Of a DNA stretch of 64,000 nt, positions 58,413-64,000 are shown in pieces. Numbering within the stretch: the stretch's first letter is position 1; each line of letters starts with the position of its first letter. The DNA is from Parapristionchus giblindavisi (lineage: Eukaryota > Nematoda > Chromadorea > Rhabditida > Diplogasteridae), in NCBI GenBank assembly GCA_943737045.1, contig CALSFV010000457.1, forward strand, positions 1-64,000, in the 5' to 3' direction. The position numbers were made by a program, and so were the translations under genes. The notes beneath the pieces were generated by a model. It did no database searches, was not told the DNA's origin, and saw only the letters and a program-made list of their open reading frames with translations.

Positions 58413-59052
58413 GAACCTCTGGCAAAAGATGGCCGACAAAGACAAAGCGTCAGCGATGCTACCCATCCATCCTTGTATCATCCATCTTCATATCCGGAAG
58501 TGGGTGGAGTCTTGTATTGAGTGCCTTCATCATCTTCAATAATCATACAATATATGTGGCCAGTCCAACCATGTTATCCAACTGTTTTCTAATCCTCTTA
58601 TTTTCACATATTTGCAATTGTTGTATAGTCGTCGACTTTTCTTTATTTAAAATCTTTTTATCGGTGAATGATTAATTATTTTTTCTATATTTTCAGGCGC
58701 TTATATCGCCCGATTAATTATTATGGCCTAGCATCGTATCATTGAAGTATAAATAACAATTTTGTTTTATAAATCGATAGAAGGAAAGTTAAGGTAAATG
58801 ATATTTGTGGTTAATTTAAAAAAAAAAAGACAAATCTCTTTGGTAACAAACATTAAAACAAACTTTTTCGTTGATCTTTTACTTGTTGAAAGCAACAGAT
58901 CCACACTTACATAAGATGAACTCACCATGCAGCCCTGTACCGCCAACCTGGTTATTATTATGATAAGTTGAGCAAGATTGGAATTAGAATGTATATTATA
59001 AATCAAAATAAAACGATGATTAATACGATTAGTAATATTTTTTTCGTATTCA
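58413..59052. other. Intergenic, no gene seen
   Basis: AT-rich. Intron-like ends (TTTTCAG near 58698 and TATTCAG near 59051 on plus) hint at a gene to the right, but no open exon could be joined here. Confidence 0.35.
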
Positions 59053-59573
59053 GGTGTCAACAGCTAAGCGGATAGAGAACATGGCTCCATGTTTGAAAAC
59101 CAACCAGGTACGTAATTATGATGCTTTTACATCTACTTCGATCCAATCTATCTTTTATTTAAACAAAAATGTTTCTTTCAGAATTACGTGACGAATACAA
59201 ACTCGAGGACATTACAATGAACCCACGGTGAACGACGGGGTCATACATGGTACGGGCCATGTTCACCCTCGAAAGTACTGATGTCTTACCGAGAACCGTA
59301 GACGATAGCATTATTAAATTATTTGATCGCATACCTGATGACGCGGAAATGACATTTATTACACTGGGTATCAACAATCGTGATCTAACTTTCCCGGGCC
59401 AAAATTTCTTTCTGCATTTTAAATTTGGTGATATTTCTCTCGTAAATTTACTATTAAAGCATATGTTAAGCTTTATGCAATGCGGCAGTAGTATAAACTT
59501 GGGCTCTACTCTTGCTATGACCCTTATGACCTTTCCTAAATTTCGAAAACGAGCCATTAACCCTCGACCCTGA
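59053..59573 (+). CDS. Possible gene fragment, unknown (109-residue frame)
   Basis: A short exon-like stretch at 59053-59109 (VSTAKRIENM..., donor GTACGT) precedes an open frame at 59247-59573 encoding RAMFTLESTDVLPR, then DDSIIKLFDRIPDDAEMTFI, ending KRAINPRP. Composition is protein-like with mixed hydrophobic and charged residues. It vaguely resembles nematode F-box-associated domains, but no diagnostic motif is visible. A TGA lies in frame just before the frame, so the join is unproven. The antisense frame (147 codons) is judged a shadow. Confidence 0.3.
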
Positions 59574-59672
59574 TATCTCAATATGTTGATTTCATCTTTC
59601 AATAAAGCATTGTTCTCATATCTTGGTTCCAGCTATCGCAGTGATATTCGATAATAATTACTACATGTGTCC

Positions 59673-59713
<41 letters not shown>

Positions 59714-59844
59714 TTCTTTAATCCATCAAATATATGAGGCCGTTTGCGAGAAAGTCGAACAAGGTCTGGTACATCAATTTTTCGAAAACTTGCGAGAAGG
59801 GGTTCTCAAGGGTGCTGATGACGATGGGCATGTTCATTTTGCAC

Positions 59845-60010
59845 CTGGAGTCACCGTTGAGGCCAGGCGGCGTCGCGTTTAAATCGCGTTTTTGGTCATT
59901 TCTTGTCACCTGATGGTGCTAAAATTAACAGACCAATGTTTCCGGTGTAGAATTTGATGGCGATCACGCCTGTCTAATTCATTTTTCATGAAAAAAATTT
60001 CACAAGCTTC
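59845..60010. repeat. Copy of the foldback-element core sequence
   Basis: TTGAGGCCAGGCGGC, GGTGCTAAAATTA and GATGGCGATCACGCCTGTC follow in the same order as at 12850-13000 in the centre of the foldback element. It is thus an independent repeat that the foldback element captured, or the reverse. Confidence 0.7.
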
Positions 60011-60546
60011 AAATATGTAACTTCTTTTTAAAGACTCCTTTTTATCAACTTTTTATCCTGCTTATTGTGTGGTCGAATTGAACTGACCTTCCGTCGGTGA
60101 CAATTGAGAGGACGTTTATCGTTATCACAAAGATTTGGAGACTTTGGGAGTCTTGCAGCAACAAAATAAGACAAAAGTACAGCAATAATTTGAAAAAATA
60201 CTCCTTTTTATCAACTTTTTATCCTGCATGTCACTAGATTTTTTTTCTTTTCCAAACTTTTGAGTAGAATATAAGTGACAGAGACCCCCACATGATCTCA
60301 TGCAATAATAATTTCATTTTATGATAAAACAAGGGCGCTTACAAGGGAACCACAAATGCCGCGGACACTCAGTGCTAAATTCGTTGACACAGGTCGACTA
60401 GGACCCCCCAGGGGGTCACAGAACTGTTTTGAAATGTCCGCATATTTGCTTCTTTGGTACCGAAAATCGATTATGAAAATGTGATGGAAATTTGGGCGCG
60501 AGCCCCGTGGAATAGTGTCAAACACTCAAAGAACACAGTCTGTGTC

Positions 60547-60612
60547 CTCCGTAGCCAAGTGGTTAGAGTGCGGGATTAGCTTTTGGAATGTCGTGGGTTC
60601 GAATCCCCCCTT
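60547..60612 (+). other. tRNA-like sequence with A and B boxes (arm 1)
   Basis: TAGCCAAGTGGTTAGAGTG fits an A box / D arm, and GGGTTCGAATCCC fits a B box / T arm at proper distance. The acceptor ends GTCCTCC and TTGTAC do not pair. A mirror copy is in the other arm at about 61615-61685. It is best read as tRNA-derived (SINE-like) and could still act as a pol III promoter. Confidence 0.6.
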
Positions 60613-60717
60613 GTACAATTTCTTTTGCTGTATTTTTTCTTTGCTTTCCAACATGCAGTTTCAAAGTCAAACTTCATCTTCAACAACAACAACAACAACG
60701 ATAACACCAACTACAAA

Positions 60718-61397
60718 TCAACAACGATGGAGAAGTACCCAGAAGCAGTTGAAGCAGAACGGCTTCTCGCATCGGGGACAGATGCTGCAACCGCGGGAGG
60801 AGCAGAAAAAGCACGGAGCCATCGATCCCTTGCCGAAGATGAACTCCTTAGGGCCGATGAAGCGAGGAGGGCGGTCCGTGATGAATCCGCCCTTGTAGAA
60901 GCCGTACATGATGAAGGGCTTGAACCGATCAGCACCCATGCAGAAGTGGAGCTGGGAGACGAACTTGAGCAGGTTTCCCCTCAGCGAGACCTTGAAGTTG
61001 ATAACTCTGGCCACAGATGCCGTTGGTTCTTCGGTAGAGCACTCGGTTCATCGAAGTCCCACTCCACATCGCTGTCTTCTCCCGTGTCTTCCTTGACCGT
61101 CTCCACCTTTGCACGCACCGTCAACTCTCCCGCCTCCGCTCCACGAAGCATCATAACGATGCGATCAACCCACCTCATCTCCAACGAGTTGAGGGAGTCA
61201 CGAGTGATCTCGGAGGAGAGGGAGGGGTCGAAGGTGAGGGCGATCTGGACAGAAACAGCCTTGGCAGACACTGGGTCATAGTCGAACTCCATTCGAGAAG
61301 AGAGAAGAATTGGAGGATAGTAGAACAAACGAAGGAACTGATGCAACTGGCTTCTCCAGGACAGTTCCGAGACCAAGCGCGGGAGGTGCCGGATCAA
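60718..61397 (-). pseudogene. Captured gene fragment, unknown family, one frameshift
   Basis: The minus strand reads from about 61397 (MEFDYDPVSAKAVSVQ, then FDPSLSSEITRDSL, MRWVDRIVMMLRG, GEDSDVEWDFDEP). After a frame change near 61010 it continues as RVINFKVSLRGNLLKFVSQL, FKPFIMYGFYKGG, and CFFCSSRGCSICPRCEKPFC with six Cys in zinc-ligand spacing, ending at TGA 60718. GC content and codon use are higher than the surroundings, as for the exons of real genes here. I do not recognise the protein. The Cys pattern at the end is loosely like C-terminal zinc ribbons of some transposases. The overlapping 232-codon plus-strand frame is a shadow. Confidence 0.55.
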
Positions 61398-61892
61398 TTG
61401 ACAGACTAGAGATCGATCGATGATCTACCGATGGAGGGATCGATATCTCCATGCTCTTTCTGCTCCTCTCGCGGTTTCAGCTTCTGTCCCCGATGCGAAA
61501 AGCGTACTTCTCCATCGTTGTTGATTTGTAGTTGTTGTTGTTGTTGTTGAAGATGAAGTTTGACTTTGAAACTGCATGTTGGAAAGCGATGAAAAAATAC
61601 AGCAAAAGAAATTGTACAAGGGGGGATTCGAACCCACGACATTCCAAAAGCTAATCCCGCACTCTAACCACTTGGCTACGGAGGACACAGACTGTGTTCT
61701 TTGAGTGTTTGACACTATTCCACTGGGCTCGCGCCCAAATTTCCATCACATTTTCATAATCGATTTTCGGTACCAAAGAAGCAAATATGCGGACATTTCA
61801 AAACAGTTCTGTGCCCCCCTGGGGGGTCCTAGTCGACCTGTGTCAACGAATTTAGCACTGAGTGTCCGCGGCATTTGTGGTTCCCTTGTAAG

Positions 61893-62404
61893 TTCGATTT
61901 GAAAAAAGTTATGTTTGAATTTAATTTCGAGATGTGAGATCGAGAATAATGGAACTTTGGAGCGGTGCAGAAATTTTGTGGGCGGAGGTAGAGGATTGAA
62001 AATTTGGATTTAAGCCTGATTCAAGATGCTCTTTCGAATGAGGGGCAGCATGAATCGGTCAACTTTCACCTTTCCTCTCTTCTGCTCTCCCTCTAAATCT
62101 CGTGCTCTCCCTCTTTTTGCTCTAACTTTCTGCAACGTTTGTAAAAAGTGTTGTTCTTTCTAATTTAGCTTTTATAATGGCCATTGGTCCTTTTGTAAAC
62201 AAAAAATAAATATAAATGTCATTTCAACATTTTTTTCTCGCCTAATTAATCTAAATTAAATGAAATAAAGTCACTTCACGATTTTTACAGGTCGACGATT
62301 TTTTCTACAGTTTATTTTGCTGCGCCTCTGGCTCAAATTTTCGAGAGCATTTTTCGCCTATTACAATGGTTTTACTTTGTTACAGTTTGATAATTATGAC
62401 TTCA
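61893..62404. other. Intergenic, no gene seen
   Basis: Nothing supportable beyond AT-rich spacer and CTCTCCCTC-type low complexity near 62075-62120. Confidence 0.4.
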
Positions 62405-62547
62405 GAGGCCGTATGCATGAACTCCGTTTGCCGATAAACGTGAAATCACAAGCGTAGACGGAGGAACTCTGGCAAACGCCTCCTCCTACGGTTGTGACGT
62501 CACGTTTGTCGGGCAAACGGTTTGCCGGCGTTCATGCATATGCCCTC
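62405..62547. repeat. 143-bp palindromic MITE-like sequence upstream of the H2B-like exon
   Basis: GAGGCCGTATGCATGAAC at the left pairs with GTTCATGCATATGCCCTC at the right. Inner parts (GATAAACGTGA / TCACGTTTGTC, GCAAACG repeats) also pair. It ends 44 bp before the ATG at 62592, so it sits in the promoter or leader. Confidence 0.75.
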
Positions 62548-62591
62548 GGTAAGCCATAACACATCGCCACTAACCAACCCTCATCGTCAGT

Positions 62592-62693
62592 ATGCCACTC
62601 GCCAAGGGAGCAAAGAAGGCCGCCAAGTCCCAGAGGACTACCAGTGGAGGCAAGAAGAAGAGAAAGTCAAGAAAGGAGTCCTACTCATTGCCG
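62592..62693 (+). CDS. Histone H2B-like N-terminal tail exon (partial)
   Basis: The 34-codon exon starts at an ATG 1 base after CATCGTCAG, a possible splice acceptor. The sequence MPLAKGAKKAAKSQR, then GGKKKRKSRKESYS, matches the H2B tail layout (AKGAKKAAK, GKKR, RKESYS at the start of helix N). The frame then leaves the family: after ESYSLP comes a possible donor GTCAGT, and no YIYKVLKQVHPDTG or further histone fold was found up to 64000. It is either an intron-containing variant continuing past the window, or a truncated pseudogene. Canonical replication-dependent H2B genes lack introns, so either case is unusual. Confidence 0.6.
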
Positions 62694-64000
62694 GTCAGTG
62701 GCATTTCTTACTTTATTTTTTCGTCGAAAGGGCTTCTGCCATTTGTTTCATTTGTCTTATGCGGTGTTCAGAACTTCAGAACGGAAAATGCTAGAAAATG
62801 CGGAAAATGCTGTTCAGAAGTTCAGGTGGAAAATGCCCGAAAATGCTCGATTTTTGCTCGAAAAAAGATGGTTTTATACACTTTAAAAGCGTTGAAACTC
62901 GTTGTTTCACGGAAAACAACTAAATTAGGTCATTTATATAGTATGCTACTGAGATAAATATCGTATGATCCTTTTTTGAGCACTTTAAGCCGAAAATCAA
63001 AGAAAAAACTGATTCTTTTTGCGCACGGCCTTGCCTTCCCTTGCTGGACTTTGCACTTAGCTTTGCCTCGCAAAAATTGGAAAATTTCCAGTTAAATCTG
63101 CAAAGAAATGGCCCTGCCCATAGCCATGATTTTACTTGTATCCGCGGTCATGCTTGGATTTAAACACCTCAATAGTATCAAACGATTGTGTATTTTTGTA
63201 AATAGGAACGAAATCTCCTTATATGGGTAAACACTATGGTGGCGAGAATGTCTCTTCACTCACCTATATTGCCACCCTCCAACTGGTGAGCCGTCTCTCT
63301 AACTGCTCACCCATCTGTGGTGTTGAAATGCCTGCATGATGACGAATACAAGTATTATCATGCATTATTCGACATTGCATGCATGATCATGCATGGAATA
63401 TCCGTGGTTCGTGATCATGCATGGAATGACAGAATGCATACATTTTCGCATCACCCACGATACCCGTGATACTTACTATCAAAACTGACCGCATCGACAA
63501 AAGTGCTCATTCACAACGTGGATGCTCGAAAATGTATGACAGAATCCATGCATGGCGTCATTATAAAGCAATTCCAGAGTATCAACGAAAATGATGCCAA
63601 AGTTCAGGTCAAATTTACACTTATCATCAGTAAAACGCGTCCGCAACACTGTTTGAAACCCAACACTATTGAAATGAAACTAAAAATCCATTAAAATTTG
63701 TATAATATCATCGAAAATCACCATTATCTGAGCATTTTCTTTAACTTCTGAGCAGCATTTTCGTTCATTTTGTTCATTTTCCAAGTTCTGAACTCCGCAT
63801 AAGTGATTATATCATGATATAGATCAAAACTTGGGTGAACTAGAACACACATTTCGTATCCTAGCCCTGTTTCTTCCTTGCAATTTGTTTTGCTGCATAG
63901 TTTTACAATTCACTTAGTTTAAACTGCTATCAAGTAGCTCAGAAACATTACAGTAATGTATTCTAGAGTGCGAGCACATTAGGGAAAGTATATACCGATA
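62694..64000. other. Downstream of the H2B-like exon: repeats, no confirmed exon
   Basis: 63015-63125 repeats 30138-30285. 63330-63435 has several ATGATCATGCATGG palindromes. A stretch at 63206-63285 (after AATAG, before GTGAGC) stays open (MGKHYGGENVSSLTYIATL) and could be an exon of an unknown gene, but it does not resemble H2B. CGGAAAATGC runs near 62780-62840 recur in inverse near 63720-63790. Confidence 0.4.

Larger units (their letters stand above)
60338..61892. mobile_element. Long inverted-repeat element carrying tRNA-like boxes and a captured coding core
   Basis: Arms of about 460-490 bp (60338-60830 and about 61432-61892) begin CTTACAAGGGAACCACAAAT and are nearly identical. Each contains a tRNA-like stretch (GTAGCCAAGTGGTTAGAGTG and GGGTTCGAATCC) and (CAA)n. 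The outward-facing minus or plus frames in both arms encode CSFCSSRG...CPRCEK-type zinc-ligand sequence. Between the arms lies coding-like DNA (see next entry). No transposase domain was recognised and no clean target duplication was found. It resembles a Pack-type non-autonomous element. Confidence 0.75.

Noticed and set aside
59159..59602. 147-codon minus-strand frame
   Set aside because: Antisense of a more protein-like plus-strand frame; rich in Ser/Ile/Arg without motif or splice support.
60583..61281. 232-codon plus-strand open frame, the longest in the window
   Set aside because: It overlaps the arm and core of the inverted-repeat element. Its Ala/Glu/Ser-rich sequence is what the antisense of a GC-rich coding strand gives, while the minus strand shows ordered motifs and a Cys cluster.

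Overview
The window is eukaryotic and reads as a nematode chromosome segment. Genes have many short exons with GT..AG introns, and the recognisable families are a patched-related (PTR) exon set, a GOLPH3 gene and two genes built of cysteine-rich modules like the MIG-18-type fibronectin-I domain. Intron style (TACGGTA, ATTGATTGATT and GATCTTTGATC runs) and the very high MITE load suggest a clade V free-living worm such as Pristionchus. That genus is an inference, not proven. Gene density is low; most bases are intergenic or intronic repeats.

Layout. 1-7.9 kb: a pyrimidine-rich tract, a 5'-truncated LINE, a pair of ~590-bp terminal-inverted-repeat (TIR) elements and a hAT-type MITE. 7.9-17.4 kb: three copies of a spliced, polyadenylated minus-strand unit carrying a long conserved hairpin (a fourth is at 36.8-37.6 kb), two degenerate mariner-type transposons and a 1.76-kb foldback element. 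18.0-20.3 kb: two tandem minus-strand genes for a 129-residue single-pass membrane protein. 20.5-22.2 kb: a complete 10-exon gene (365 aa) with DM9-like repeats, divergent from its neighbour across 214 bp.

24.1-35.2 kb: a complete 9-exon GOLPH3/Vps74 gene (280 aa) whose introns hold many MITEs with clear target-site duplications. 41.6-41.95 kb: a hAT-type element holding nine copies of a GC palindrome. 42.1-46.8 kb and 50.3-53.4 kb: two paralogous minus-strand genes built of three-exon modules (six versus four modules); the second has a frameshift. 55.3-57.6 kb: in-frame exons of a PTR gene, cut at both ends and flanked by direct copies of one repeat, with an 86-bp minisatellite in an intron. 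60.3-61.9 kb: a long inverted repeat with tRNA-like boxes and a captured, frameshifted coding core. 62.59 kb: an exon like the histone H2B N-terminal tail.

The genes do not form one pathway. They are independent loci in a transposon-rich background. The strongest candidate for an undescribed system is the four-copy hairpin transcript family. The modular secreted-type gene pair comes next.
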